Below are positions 23,501-36,132 of a stretch of 64,000 nt of DNA, piece after piece. The notes beneath the pieces are model-generated. The model saw nothing but the letters and a program-made list of their open reading frames with translations. It made no database searches and was not told where the DNA came from. Made by a program: the position numbers and the translations under genes. Numbering within the stretch: the first letter of the stretch is position 1; each line of letters starts with the position of its first letter. The DNA is from Eopsaltria australis (Eukaryota > Chordata > Aves > Passeriformes > Petroicidae): positions 620,001-684,000 of the forward strand of contig JAVTVJ010001136.1 of assembly GCA_034509425.1 (NCBI GenBank), given 5' to 3'.

Positions 23501-25400
23501 GCTGGCGGCTGTGGGAGGATGAGGATGGTGCAGCCGCGGTGGCTTGCAGGAAGCCGTCTGGCTGCATCCCGGCTCCCGGGGAGCGAGGCAGGGGGGGTAC
23601 CCGGTGTGGCTGGGGCAGGACGGGCAGTACCCACCCAGGCTGTGCGAAGGAGCAGAGGCAGATTCCAGAGGAACTGCAGGTCTAGGCACAGCCTCCTCAT
23701 CCTCCTCAAGTGCCAAAGAGGATTGAAGGGAGCCCTGGGATTCCGCATGGATCACAAACACCTGGATTCTGCATAGCCTGCCTGCTTCCCACCCAGAAAG
23801 GTGGCAGCCGTCGCCCCGGTACCCGCACCCCGCTGGCCCGGGGGTGGCCCCTTCCGGACAGCAGCGCTGCTGCCACCGGTATGGAGCAGGAGGGATGAGG
23901 GTCCGCGGTGCAGCTGGGGAGCAAGGAGAGGGCCCAGCTAATTGGGATAATTGGTAAAGCAGGCGAGCAGCGAGCCGGGAGGGAGGCGGTGAACAAGGAG
24001 CCCTTGTGCACAGGCGGCCCAGGCACGCGGCTCCGGCTCCAGCCGGCAGCGAGAGCCAAACAAACGGGGACTGTTTGGAGCGAGGGAGGACAAGCAGACG
24101 GCAGAACAGAAACCAGACCTCCACTGGGACGGAGCCGGAGCCAAGGGCTTAGCTGGGAGCTGGGTGCTGCACGGGGTCTGCCGGCTCCCCGTGTGCAGAG
24201 CAGCCCCAGATTGCCACGGTCAAGCCTTCACCGGGGCAGGATGGTGCCATCCCTAATCCGTCCCCGGGGCAGGGGCCAAAGGAGAGGATGACAAAGCGCT
24301 GGGGATGCTCCAGGCCAGGAGATGAGTGACAGCCGTTCTGCCACAGCCACCCCCAGGGCTGGAAACTTCAATCACGGAAATACTGCAGGAAACCAGCCCT
24401 TGTCCTAAAAAAACTATCGGCAGGTGCAGTCACTGCACAAGGTCGTGGCACAGCGGAAGCTGTGGCATCGCCCACGTGGCTGCTCGGGAGCCCGAGAGGG
24501 TGGGAGCAGCAGCTGCCCCCACCTCGGCTGCTCCCTCCGCAGGAAGGAGAAGTGACATTTAAGCAGGAAGAAACGTGGCTGTGTATGTGAGCTGCCCAAG
24601 CCCGTGTCCCAGTTGGGGCTCTCGCTGCCCCTTTTCCAGGTGTCCGTGTGAGTGTTTCGCCTTGCAAGACATCCCGGGCTATTTGCTGCTGCCTGGTTCT
24701 GCACAGGGAGCTGCAGGTTAAGGCCCGTGGACACAGATCCCACAGCATCGACCTGTCATGGGGCTGGGCTGAGCTTGGCCTTCCTAGAGTCCTAGTGCGA
24801 TGGCACAAGGCCACCCTGCTGCCACTGTCCCCGTGGCACGTTGCGGGTGAGAATGCACGGGCACCAAGGGGAACATCTCCGTACTGGCCAAAGGCTCTGC
24901 CTTGAAGCAGGGATTTTGTTTATGGGTAGGATGGAGCAGAATGGGAGATTTTGGCACTGCCAGCAGAAGCGCCCAGATCCGTGCTGCCTCCTGCTTCCAT
25001 TCACATTCAGCAACAGCTCCGTGCAAGGCCAGACCTGGTCCAAAGCCTGTTGGGAACAGCCCACCCTCAGCCCCAAAGCTCTCGGCAGCTGGGAGGAGAC
25101 GGGAAGGACTTGCTCCAGGCCAGGAAATCCTTGCTTTCTCCTCCAGCCGGGCCGCAGTGGGCAGCCACAATGCTCGCTTCCCCCGCGCCGCTGCCAAGCC
25201 CCAGCGTGACCCGGGGGCGGCCGGGCCGGGAGCCGCAGGGGAGAGGGACGGAGGGGGGCTGCGGGATGGTGATAAGGAAAGCGGCTCCTCTCTGGTTCCT
25301 GCAGCCCGGGGAGAGGCCGGCAGCGGGCCAGGCGCCGGCCAACTCCTGTGATGTCGGTGCGACCGTGCCAGCCTGGACACTGTGGGTTATGGATCCAACT
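20581..25400. other. intergenic DNA with GC-rich segments
   Basis: No gene recognised. CpG-richer patches at about 21780-22050, 22780-23060 and 25140-25340 could hold unannotated promoters, but none has a recognisable exon. Confidence 0.45.
21435..21471. repeat. (AGG)n microsatellite
   Basis: Run of GGA/AGG units, nearly perfect. Confidence 0.9.
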
Positions 25401-26990
25401 TGCGGAACACGGCATCCCCCTCCCAGGGGAAGAGCCTGGCATTAAGCTGGAAAGGCTTTGGGCTCTGCAGCTCAGCATCCCCGCCCAGGTGTCTGACACG
25501 AGCGCAGGCTCCGAGCAGCCCCGGCACACCGGGCACCACACGTGTGCCCCAGCTGTGCATCCCCAGCTGTGTGTCGCCTCCCGTGAGCCCGAAGGGTGGC
25601 TGGGATGTCACACTGGGGAGCGCAGCGGGAGCAGGGTGGCGCAGGCAAGGGACGCTGTCGGATCGGAGGGGCTGCCAACCCTCTCGGGGCCGTGCTGTGC
25701 TGCAAGGGGAGCAGCAGGGCCTCGGAAGGCTCTGCAGAGGAGCCTGTGCTGCCCCTCCACACAGAGATGAGTGCCAGGAGCCGGAGAGCAGGATCTAGCC
25801 TGCTGGAGGATGGGTGCCAGGGCCAGGGCAGCCCGGTGTGTGCACCCGGGTGCTGACCCGAGGGATGGGACACATTCTGGCCACACAGGAAACCCCTCCC
25901 ACCGAGCAGCTTTGGCAGGTCACTTCCAGGCTCCATTTGGGCTTTAAAAGCTGCTGCCATCCTCTGGGATGAATCGCTTTCCCTGAGAGGGAACTGAGAG
26001 CTGTGGAAACTCCTCGTGTGCCCCGGGCAGACGCGGAGACAAGCGTGACAGGGTCTCTGCACACGGGATGCTGAGTACAGGCCTGAGGACACAGGCTGGA
26101 TTTTGTGCTGGGTTGTCCCATCCCGGGGTGTTAATAAGGGGCTGTGCTTCTGGAGGACACAGAGCACCAAATCCTGAAGCTACTACAGGTCCTGAAACCC
26201 CCTGTCTATGGCAGCTTTATTCCTGGGTCCTGCTCTGTGCTCCCTGCATTGCCCCTCAGATCTGCACCAGTGGGGTCCCCTTCATGGCACCCTCACACCC
26301 AGACCACCCAGCCTCCCCCCACTGGATGCTGGCTGAGCCCTGGTGCTGATGACACTGATTCCTGGGGCTCCCCTTAGGGGATGCTCACCCCACTGCTGCC
26401 TCCCACTCCCTGGAATCTTTCCTTCCGTAGTCCCGGGCCTCCCTCTGATTTTAACGAGAAGGCAGCTGAGAATGAAGGTGAAAGCCTTGAAGAAAATCTC
26501 GCACAGCTGTGCTCCAGGGCGGGAGATTTGCAATGTCCTGAAGGGAATCATCCCACACAGCCTGAATTTGGGGGTTGTCCTCCCATCCCTGCACTGGCCC
26601 AACCCCTCCCCCTGTCCTTTCCACACATCGGCCACCCACGGGCTCTCCTGAACTTCAGCGAAGCCTTCAGCCCTCCCGAGGTTTGGTGAGCGGCCACCAC
26701 CTGCACTGGGTGCTCATCGAGCTGCTCTCTCCGCTGGTGGCAAAAACTTGCGTTCTAGGGAGCGTCACCCTTCATCATCCTCCCGTACTGAGCATCATCC
26801 TCCGGGCTGCAAAGAGCATCACCACCCTCCTGTGCCTGCGCCAGGCACTGCACCGCCCGGGAGCCCCAGGAAAAGGCTGACAAACGGGACCTGGTCAGGA
26901 GTTTATTTCTACGAGAGCCCTGGGAGAAGCTGGAACTGGGAAAACTCCACCGCTGGGGTGCCACACAAATACCTGTCCCTAGCAGAAAGA
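25401..26990. other. intergenic DNA
   Basis: Nothing recognised beyond short shadow frames. Confidence 0.5.
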
Positions 26991-27014
26991 GGCCCAGGAA
27001 CAGGACATGCTTGT

Positions 27015-27310
27015 AGCTTTCTGGTTTGGTTTTGTTTTGTTTTTTGGGGTTTTTTTGTGTGTTTTTGTGGGGGTTTTTGTGTTTGTTTGTTTTTTGGGTT
27101 TTCATTTTGTCTTTTAACAAAATAAATGTCCCTTTTGCTGTGTGTGAAATACCAGCGAGCTGAGGCATCCCAGGGGTCCCAGCAGTTACTGGTATCCTGC
27201 AAAATCTCCCAACAGCTTGTGCTGGGTCACACAGGGTCAAGGGCTGTGGGTGCCCTGCCATCAGCCAGTCAATAAAAAAAAAAAAGAAAAAAAAAAAAAG
27301 AAAGAAAGCC
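27015..27310. repeat. low-complexity G/T-rich block and A-rich tract
   Basis: A gttttg/tttgtg-rich stretch (27015-27120) with AATAAA at 27121-27126 is followed by an A tract with G interruptions (27270-27305), itself preceded by another AATAAA. This could be the 3' end of an unannotated plus-strand transcript or retrocopy, or simple sequence only. Confidence 0.6.
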
Positions 27311-29395
27311 AAGGTTGGCTTTTTTCCCTCTTTCTCCTGGTTTTCCCAGGCTCCTCCTCAAACCACCACTCCTCTGGAAACAGCGTGGCATCTCTGAGGA
27401 CTTCCCTCCTCATCACCCCCCAGCATGGGACATCTCCAAGGTGGGCATTGAACTTTTGGTTGTTTTTTTTTTTTTTTCCTGTTTATTTCTTTCCCTCCTG
27501 CAAACAATTGCGGGAAATTGGGCTGGTTTTAAGCCTCAAAGAGCCTCCCATTAGTTCAGCTTCTCCATTTACTCCAGGGGAGCACAGCTCTGCAGCACCT
27601 GCCGGCTCCCAGCTTGGGGAATCCCACGTGGGACAACTCCAAACCAGCAGCCTGAGCTTCGGTGCAGCAACTTTTCCACCTGAGGATCCTCCACCGCCTA
27701 TAAACATTCCAAGGATCAACACTCAACTGCTGGATGATGCCCTTGGAGCTCAGTTTGGAGAAATTCTCGGCAAGAAATGAAATGTTTGAACTTCAGGCTC
27801 CAGATTAGGGGTTGCTGCTCCTGCCTGGTGAGAACTCTCCTCAGCTGGGGCTGCCACAGATCTGCTGTGCAGGGAACGAGTGTATCCAGGAGGTGCCTGC
27901 GAGATGGGAGCTGCCACGGCTGGATGCTGAGAGAGCTGAGAGACATCCCCGGAATGGAGACACCTCAGATCCCAGCTGACCCTGCTCCAAGCGGCTGCGT
28001 GCGCTCTGCAGCCCCGTGCAGCAGCGTGTGCGATGTCCCCACCCGAAAATGCCTGAGGTTCTGTGAGGTGCCCTTCACGTGGGAGCCCCTTTGGGAGAGG
28101 GAAGGCGCTGAGGACACGGGGGCTGCAGGGTCTCAGGGTTCCCCAGAGCTGAGCTGTGCCGTGCAAGCAGAGCTGTTCAGGAACAGGGCTGCGCATGGAA
28201 ATCTGGGGCTCAAAGACAAACCCAGCCAGTCCTGAGGTACTGCGGCGAAGGGGAAAGCGCTGCTGGAGAGAGCCACAGCGACATCCCCTGCGCGAGCAGG
28301 GACACGCCAGGCGCGGCCAGGCAGGGCTGGGGTTACCGCAGGACACCTGGCCGGGGGATGCCTCTTTTTCTGTTCCTTCTTAGCCAAATAGATGAGTTTT
28401 TCTCCGGGGGAACAGCTCGAGATGGGAAAACTCGGCAGCAGCGAGGCCCACTGAAGGGAAAGGGGCTCCTGCTGGCTCTTCTCCAGGTGACCCTGCGGTG
28501 GCAGAAAAGCCCTGAAGGGTCTGTGCAGGAGTTCTGCAGCTTTCAAACCCGAAAGCCTTGTGCTGTGATGCTCATTTGATACATGCTCTGCTGCACCCCC
28601 ACTTTCACCCGTCGGAGGGGAAACCGAGGCACAGAAGTGCATGAGGCCCCTCTCTCGATGATAGAACTGGTCAGAGGAGGGTCTGCTTTTCCCCCCAAAA
28701 GATCCCAGGCTTCCTTTCCCTCCACCACCTGGAAGGTCGCTGCGTGTCTTTACACGGAAACCACACTGTGGGAGCTGCCAGCCCAGCAGGCTCCGGGACA
28801 GAGGGAAGACAGGGGAGCTGGGGATCTGCAGGCATGTGCTGGCAGCTTCATCCCCGGGGCAGTGCTGCCAGGGACACGCCAGCTCCCATCGCCCTCTGGA
28901 GCTCTCCTGCTTGTTCCATGAGTGCCAAGGGGCCGGTCTGGGCAGCCCCTGCTCCTCAGGGCAAGTGAGAAATATTTTCTGTTGTCAGAAGAATGGCCAG
29001 AAGGAAGTGGCTTTTCCCTTTGCAAAGTGTGTGGGAAATGTAATTCGTTCCCAGGAGGATTCAGCTGCAATTTGAGGCACCTGTCCCCAGCCTGTCCTGG
29101 AGAATGCTGTCCCATCATCCCTGAGGCTCAGGGGAGGGACAGGTTCCGCACGAAACTACTTGTGGGAAGGTGTTGGGGCTCTGCACAAGCTACTTTGGGG
29201 CCCTTGGGGATGGGAAGAGTGACAGTGGCTGAGGACATCACAGCAGGGTCACAGGGCAGCGACATGGATGGGGCAGAGTGGAGGCTGCTGAATGTTTGCA
29301 TCTTTTCTAGTACAGCACTTCTGGTGCCAGGGACTGGCATGGGTGCCAGCGTCCCTCTCCTTGCCCTGGCACGGCCACGTCCTCCCAATGCCTCT
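27311..29395. other. intergenic DNA upstream of CYSRT1
   Basis: No gene recognised; a poly(T) run lies at about 27462-27478. Confidence 0.5.
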
Positions 29396-29575
29396 GTCCA
29401 GTGCCCATCTCCCATCTCCCCCTGCCCCTGTCCAGTGACAAGTGTCCCTGCCCAGTTCTGGCCCCAGTGCCTCCTGACCAGTGTCCCTGTCCAGTGCCAA
29501 GTGCCCCTTGTCCAGTGCCTGGTATTGGTGCCTAGCTCCCTGTGGCCCCTGCCTTGTGCCAGTGTCCAGTGGGCT
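29396..29575. repeat. degenerate minisatellite with gtccagtgcc core
   Basis: About seven imperfect repeats around 'tgtccagtg' (for example near 29397, 29428, 29479, 29490, 29510 and 29559), just upstream of the CYSRT1 CpG-rich start. Confidence 0.65.
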
Positions 29576-29639
29576 GGGCTGGTCGGTTGGTGTGGGGTCG
29601 GGCGGTGGATGCCGGGCGGTGGGTGCTGGGTGTGGGGTG

Positions 29640-29803
29640 TTCTTGCCGCGGTCTCTCGGGGCCGGTCTGTGTGTCGGTCGGGGCCGTCTGTCGCTCGGGG
29701 CCGGTCCGTCTGTCTGTCGGGGCGGTGCCGCTCGGGGCGGTCCGTGCAGGAGGAAGCGCAGCCGGGGCAGAGCGGCCCCGCAGCGACCGGAGCCGCGCGC
29801 TCG
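29640..29803 (+). promoter_or_regulatory. CYSRT1: CYSRT1 CpG-rich promoter and 5' UTR exon end
   Basis: A CpG-dense segment ends in a consensus donor (ctcg followed by gtgagc at 29804). TCGGGGC occurs five times (29656, 29678, 29695, 29717 and 29732). The exon probably splices to the acceptor tgtcccgcag ending at 30350. The start of transcription is not visible. Confidence 0.55.
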
Positions 29804-30350
29804 GTGAGCACCGGGGGGATCGCTGCCCCCACCCTGTCCGCATCCTGTCTGCTCCCTGCCTGATTCCCCCTGCGCCCCTTCCTCTGCCTGCGCCCCCGCC
29901 TCGATTCCCCATCTCCCCCCGCCTGTCCCGTTCCCAACCCCTGTCCCAACTGCCCTCGTCCTGTCCCATCTTCCCTCTCCCTCTCCACTCCCCTGCACCC
30001 CCTTTCCTTCCGCTCGTCTCCCCACTTATTTCCCTCCAGCTCTGTGTCCCCCGAGAAATTCCTACCCCACCCTACTGGCGTACCTGCACTCCATGTCCCA
30101 CCCAGCACCCCCTCCTACCCCCCCGTGCCCTGCTCACCCCCTGCGCCCCCACTCCTGCCTCCCCTCCTGGCTCTGGGGGGGTCCATGTGTACCATGTGGG
30201 GGTCCCCTGGGGCTGGCAGGGAGTGGGGAGCACAGCTCTGCACCCAAACGAGAGGGGTTTGCCGAGGGTCCCTTCCCCTTCCCCTGCTGTGAGAAAAGCC
30301 CCAGCACGGACAGCCCCCACACCCTGGGGTAACGGGGCTCTGTCCCGCAG
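29804..30350 (+). other. CYSRT1 5' UTR intron
   Basis: GT-AG interval between the CpG-rich exon and the coding exon. C-rich, with no coding content recognised. Confidence 0.55.
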
Positions 30351-30360
30351 GAGGAGGGCA

Positions 30361-30783
30361 ATGCCAGACAGGCCACGTGTGCTGACAGGGGGCAGGGAGA
30401 TGGATCGTGGAGTCACCGTGGAGAACCCCTACGCCAGTGTCAACATCCCCCGGGAACAGTTCCAACAAAGCTTCATCGCTCACTACCTGAGAGATGAGCC
30501 CACCATCATCACCAACCCCGCAGCCGTGCCCACCTACGGCAGGGAGGAGCAGACAGACCTTGCTAATGGCTGGAACAGCCCAACCATCTCCACAGACAAG
30601 TCCTGGTCCCGTCCCTACAACCCCTACGCCAGCCTGAGGATGCCCAATGGGGAGTCATCCGCCTCCTTCTACACCGTGACCCTGGAAAAGCCACCCAAGG
30701 GCCAAGAGCAGGGGGCTGGCAGGCGATGTGGCTGCTGCAGGTGTTGCTCCTGCTGCCCAAAGTGCTGCTGTGTCATCTCCTAA
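30361..30783 (+). CDS. CYSRT1: CYSRT1, cysteine-rich tail protein 1
   Basis: Small protein of 140 residues in one coding exon that starts at 30351 after acceptor cccgcag. I used the first ATG (30361). The second in-frame ATG at 30400 (127 residues, stronger context) aligns better with the mammalian start, because MDRGVTVENPYA resembles human M...VVKNPYA, so it may be the real one. Residues 22-30 (NPYASVNIP) are echoed at 87-95 (NPYASLRMP). The middle is polar and probably disordered. Residues 123-137 hold ten cysteines in CC/C clusters, and the protein ends CCCVIS, the same ending as human. CVIS fits a CaaX box, and the neighbouring cysteines could be palmitoylated (inference). Mammalian CYSRT1 is associated with skin and epithelial barriers. 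It lies between RNF208 and RNF224, as in human. Confidence 0.93.
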   Translation: MPDRPRVLTGGREMDRGVTVENPYASVNIPREQFQQSFIAHYLRDEPTIITNPAAVPTYGREEQTDLANGWNSPTISTDKSWSRPYNPYASLRMPNGESSASFYTVTLEKPPKGQEQGAGRRCGCCRCCSCCPKCCCVIS

Positions 30784-31949
30784 GGGCTCTCCCTGCACAC
30801 ACGGGATGTGCTGATCATGGGATGGGGCCAGGTGACCCCACAGGGACATGGCTGCTGCCCTGGCACCTGGCAGAGCTGGCAGCTGGGAGGAGGCACTGAC
30901 TGGACTGACATTGCTCTTCACCTGTGAACTCTGCAGCCAGGTATGTGGTGATGGGCACCTGCCAGGTGTGCCATGGGGCCCAGGAGCCCTGAGGATGATG
31001 TGTGCCAGGACAGATGTCACTGAGAAGTGAGTACACTGGGGATGGGGCAGCCCTGTGAGCCTGCAGTCCTGCACAGAGCCCCTGCCAGTGTCCCTGTGCT
31101 GGGAAACCTCCACCCTGGGACATTAGGGCAGTGCCCACCTGCCCGTGGGTAGGTTTGGGTGCTGGCTGCCCTGTGTGCGTGGCAGAGGAGGACACCATTG
31201 TCACTGTCTTGGAGCAGTGGAGAGGAGCCAGGGACAAGCCTGCAGCTGGAAGAGGGGCCCACCTCCCCAGAAGTGAGCCGTCCCCCCTCCCACAGCATCA
31301 CGAGGATGCTGCTGGCACCCTGCACCAAGATCCATCTGGGTGCTGCTCCTCCTCATCACCCTGCCCTTGGGACGAAGGGACTGGGACAGGAAGGACAGAC
31401 AGCCAAAGCATGGCAGAGTGCTGGGCTGTGCTCCAGGGCAGCACCTGATGGCACAGCGTGGATGTGGGCATTAACATCCCAGTGCCAGGAAACCCCTAAG
31501 CCTGTTCCTCCTGCCAGGCTTGAGGGGTGCTGGGCACAACCTCTCGTCCCATCTGCATCCCAGAGATGGGTCCGGTGCAGAGGGTCGGCCCAGCTCCAGG
31601 AGTGGGGCAGCACTGGGGCACCTTGCTGGGGATGCAGAGCCCCAGCATTCGCCTTTTGCAACTCCTTGAGCTTGGAGGAAGGCGGGAGGAGCCTCCTGGC
31701 TCTTCCCAGCATGCTGGAGTGCCTCCAGGCTGGGCTTTTGGCTGGAGGCTGCTGCCACCGACCTGGAACAAGCCCGCTGTTGTGCTGATGTCCTGCCTTG
31801 GTGTTGAAGTCCCTCCCTGGTGCTGGCGTCCCAGGAACAGCCGCTCTGCCAGGCGTCTGCTGCTCCGTGGCTGCTGCAGAACTGCCTGCTCTGTGGAACA
31901 GAGCCTTGGGAGGAGTGCCTGTGTTTGCAGATGACTTCAGAGTGCTGCA
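30784..31949 (+). other. presumed CYSRT1 3' UTR / flank
   Basis: No coding sequence recognised up to the poly(A) signal at 31950. Confidence 0.45.
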
Positions 31950-31955
31950 AATAAA
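31950..31955 (+). terminator. CYSRT1: candidate CYSRT1 poly(A) signal
   Basis: AATAAA about 1.17 kb after the CYSRT1 stop, the first canonical signal seen downstream. Confidence 0.4.
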
Positions 31956-32399
31956 ACTACAGCCCTCTCCTGCCCTGCCAAGGTGTGCCTCTTCCCTCCA
32001 CCCTGGTTTTTCTGGGATTCCTGTGTCACTTTTTGCTTTCCCTGGTGGGTGTGTAAGGGCAGTGCTAAAGCCTCCAAACCAGGCTTAACTGTTACCCTGC
32101 TGACTCGTGGCAGCAGCAGCTCATGCGGACCTCTTTGGCTGCTGCCTGGTGCCCTGCTGCCAGCCTGGGTCCAACAGTGCCAGCCTGCAGCCAACAGTGC
32201 CCAGGCGTTCCCTGTACAGGCTGCTCCTGCCTGTCTGAGGACACTGGCTGGTGCTCAGCCCAGCCTTGCCAAGCTGGATGACTGTCCTGTCTGGAAAGAC
32301 TTTTTAAGTCTTTGGGAGAGGCTGAGGAAGGGCCTGGTGAAGGGAAGTTCCTGGCTGGGCTTTGGGGCACTGCCCGGCCTGGCTGTGACCCCTTGGGAG

Positions 32400-32590
32400 T
32401 CCATCAGAAGTGGGAGCCCACCATGGCTTGGAATTTGCCACTGCTTGGAGCCCACCTGCACTGAGGCCCCACAAGCACTGGGTGCCCAGCATTGCTTGGG
32501 TGCCACCACACAGATCCCATTGGAAGCCTGCAGCCCCTGGGAGCCCAGCACCAGGGGCCCACCACTGCCTAGAAGCCTATCACTCTTGAA
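32400..32590. repeat. degenerate tandem repeat (ggagcccacc / actgcttgg)
   Basis: Imperfect units of roughly 30-40 bp containing 'gggagccca' and 'cactgcttgg' variants. Confidence 0.5.
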
Positions 32591-32639
32591 ATCTCATTCC
32601 TCCGGGATATTCTGGGCTGGGGTGGCAGTGGCTTGGCAG

Positions 32640-33156
32640 AGGTTTGGCCCTCTCAGTTTGGCCCCCCGGTCGCAATGCTCCTGCCTGGCCCGGGTCCCAC
32701 GGCGGGGGTGGCCGGAGGTGTGCGGCTCGCAGGGGAGCTGGCAGGGACACAGCCGCACGCTGCCCGCCCTGCACAAGGAGCTCTCTTGTTCTCCCTGCCC
32801 AGACCGCGGCACTGGGGACGGGCAGATTCACCCCTTGTTTGCTTTCGTGTTCCCGTCGCCAGCCCTGCCCTGCGCGGAGCCCCCGCGGTGTGGCGGGGCA
32901 GGGGCCAGGACACGCACGGTTTGGGGACGGGAAACTGTCCCCAGGGGTGTGCGGTGCCTCGGCAGAGCCCGGGGCAACAGCGGCCGCTACGAGCGGGGGG
33001 CTCGGGCAGGGCAGGGCAGGGCGCCGCATCTGCCGGGTGTCATCGCTGCCCTTCGCTCGGCCTGGCCCCGGCGCGATGGCAAACACGGCGGGAGCGGCCG
33101 GCACAGCCTGCCAGACTGCCGGGCAATGATTAAGCTGGAGCAGCAGGAAAGGAGGG
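32640..33156 (+). promoter_or_regulatory. CpG island between CYSRT1 and RNF224
   Basis: CpG-dense block ending near a donor-like site (ggaggg followed by gtgagc at 33157). The next downstream gene on plus is RNF224, whose coding exon opens with an acceptor one base before its ATG, so this island may hold the RNF224 first exon. The link is inferred from position only. Confidence 0.4.
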
Positions 33157-33555
33157 GTGAGCAGGGCAGGGTGCAGGCTGCGGCCCCAGACCTCAGCAGG
33201 GCTCTGATGAGCCGGGCAGCTGCGTGCAGAGTCCCACGGCTGCTCCCCGGGTGTGTTCATGTTCCCGAGGCGCCCAGGGGTGCAGAGGGCTGTGCTGGGT
33301 GACTGCCACCTCCTGCCTCTGGAGCGTGGGTGGCGGTGCAAGGCTCCGGCTCATCCCGATCAGACCTTTGCTCTCCCTGAGGGTGCCGCTCCCTACCCCG
33401 CGGTGCCGAAGGTCCCTGCAGTGCCCGGGGATGAGTCCTGGGAACTGGAAAACATGTTTCCCATCCATGCGTGTGGCTGCTGATTGCAGCTCTGCCTTCC
33501 CTGAGGGGAGACCTTATTGCCCCACACAGCCCCCTGAAACGAGCTGTAGTGAGGT

Positions 33556-33715
33556 GAAGGTTGGTTTCTTTTCCCAAGTAACAAGTGATAGGACAAGAGG
33601 AAACGGCCACAGGTTGTGCCAGGGGATAGGCTGGATATAAGAAAAACTTTTCCACTGAAAGGATTGCAAAGCCCTGGCACAGGCTGGATCAGGATCCTGG
33701 GTCGGGGTACGTGCC
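33556..33715 (+). mobile_element. CR1 LINE 3' fragment
   Basis: Sense-strand CR1 text: 'gtgataggacaagaggaaa', 'ttgtgccaggggataggc', 'tggatataagaaaaac' and 'ttttccactgaaaggattg'. It is truncated and diverged and lacks an intact reading frame. Confidence 0.8.
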
Positions 33716-33884
33716 CCAGAGATGCTGTGCTGCTGCTTCCTCATTCCCAGGCACCAGTGTCAGGGATGAGCCTTTCTGCAGAGACCAGTGGGGATTTTAG
33801 TTTCTAGAACCCCAATTCTTTCTCTGAGGAGTGCTGGAAACGTGACCTGAGATGTGCTGGTAAGGAGACAGCACGGGAGAGCAC

Positions 33885-33950
33885 TGGCTGCACTGCTGCC
33901 TGCATTGCTCGCTGCACTGCTGCCTGTACTGCTGCCTGCTTCTGCCTGCA
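33885..33950. repeat. short ctgcactgctgc-type tandem repeat
   Basis: Five to six imperfect 11-12-bp units (ctgcactgctgc, ctgtactgctgc and similar). Confidence 0.8.
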
Positions 33951-35536
33951 GTGGGAGCTGCTGCCCTCTCCTGCTCCACGCAGGAATGCTGTCAGGTGTC
34001 CTGGCCGTCCTGCCCTGCCTCCAGGGTGGGCTTTTCTCCTTCAGGATCCTGAGCCCAGGGTCTGTCCCCCTACCATGCTCCCCTCTTCAGTCTGCAGCAC
34101 CCTCCATGCCAGGCTGGGACATTGCTCCTGGACCAAGGGCAGCTGCGGGGACACTTCCCTGGCACTGTCACCTCCCCTGGGTCATGCACCTTACAGGTGT
34201 CCCCGTGGGGTGCTGGAGTGTCCCCAGCCTGATGCTGAGCATTGGTAACTCAGCCTCCAATACCAGAGCCCGCAGTCCCATGGGGAAGGGCAGGGGCAGG
34301 TCATGGACACGTCACCCTCAGGCTCCAGGTGGGAGCACCATCCCACGATTGGGCACTGCCAGCCCAGCCCACGCCCAGCCCCAGTCTCCAGTCCCAGCCC
34401 TGCCACCCCACCGTGCCCTCCCAGTCCTGTCACAGCCATCCCCGCAGCCCGGACCACCTGGGGAAGTGTGGACTGGAGCGCAACGGGGTCTCCGCTGGCC
34501 GATGTCTGCCTGAATGTTCTTGGCTGTGAAGGGTGGCCCAGGACATGGAAGGCTCTGTTGCTGCTGCCCGGGTCCGGATGACATCCAGGTCCTCTGCCCA
34601 TGGTGAAGCCCAGAGGTCCTTGGCCTAACAGGAGCAGTTCTTTCTGTTACTGAAGCACAGGCTGATGGTTAAGGACCATTCCTGGGCTTGGATTTCAGAG
34701 GTCTTTGTTACCCAGGTGCTTGTAACCCAATCTCCCGGGCTTGGCTTCCCCGCAGCAGATCCAATAGCACCTGTCCCTGAAAGGTGAGCCCCTGCCCACT
34801 ACCACGGCCACTGGCAGACGCAGGGACCTGGCTGGGAAGCTGCTGGCAACTCAGGCCCCCGATGCTCCCCACAGGACTGCCACAGCCCCCCGGGACAGCA
34901 CATCCTTTCTACCACCAACCCTGAGGCCCTGGGAAGAATCTCAGGACAGGTAGGGATGGAGGAATTGGGAGGAGGGGAGGAGAGGGGTACCCGTGTGCAC
35001 CAAAACACTTGAGGTCACCTATGGAGAGGGAACAGAGTCTTCGTGGTCTCCAGAAGTTTGCAGATATGTTGGTGGGTACCAGACCCCACCTGAGATGAGA
35101 CTGGAACCCTTCAGACCCCTCCCCATGAGGGTTTGTGCCCACTCCCTGCTGCCAGCACAGCCTGGGACTGGGGAGGAGCGGGGCTGTGCCACTGCCGGGT
35201 CTCCGAGTGCTGCTCCCCAACCCACCCAGCCACCTCACTCCTGCTCACGCCGTGCTCCCCCCAGTCCCCGGCCACACCCTGATCTCAGCAGGCTGCTGAG
35301 ATCTGCCCAACCCGTGTTGCCTGCAGAGCTCCCCGTGTGGCACCGGGAAAAACACATCCCCTATGGATGCAGGGACAGCCCACTGCAGTGGCAGCTTCCT
35401 GCTCTTGCAGGCAGGGCTGGTCACGGAGCAGGCAGCCAGCGGGCAGAGAGGTTGGGCAGGGATCCCCGCTGCTCCTGGGAACCCCCACACGGGCTGGTCC
35501 CCATCTCTCCCACACATCAGGTACACTCGGAGGTGA

Positions 35537-36132
<596 letters not shown>

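Noticed and set aside
27217..27780. 187-residue plus-strand frame near A-rich tract
   Set aside because: The frame reads through a poly-Lys and poly-Phe low-complexity sequence; there is no protein family resemblance.
28922..29863. 313-residue plus-strand frame before CYSRT1
   Set aside because: It spans a minisatellite and the CpG promoter. The repetitive Pro/Val/Cys composition indicates chance translation.
31983..33302. 439-residue plus-strand open frame
   Set aside because: It crosses simple intergenic DNA and a CpG island, has no domain or signal, and uses a non-ATG upstream start; judged a chance frame in stop-poor GC-rich sequence.
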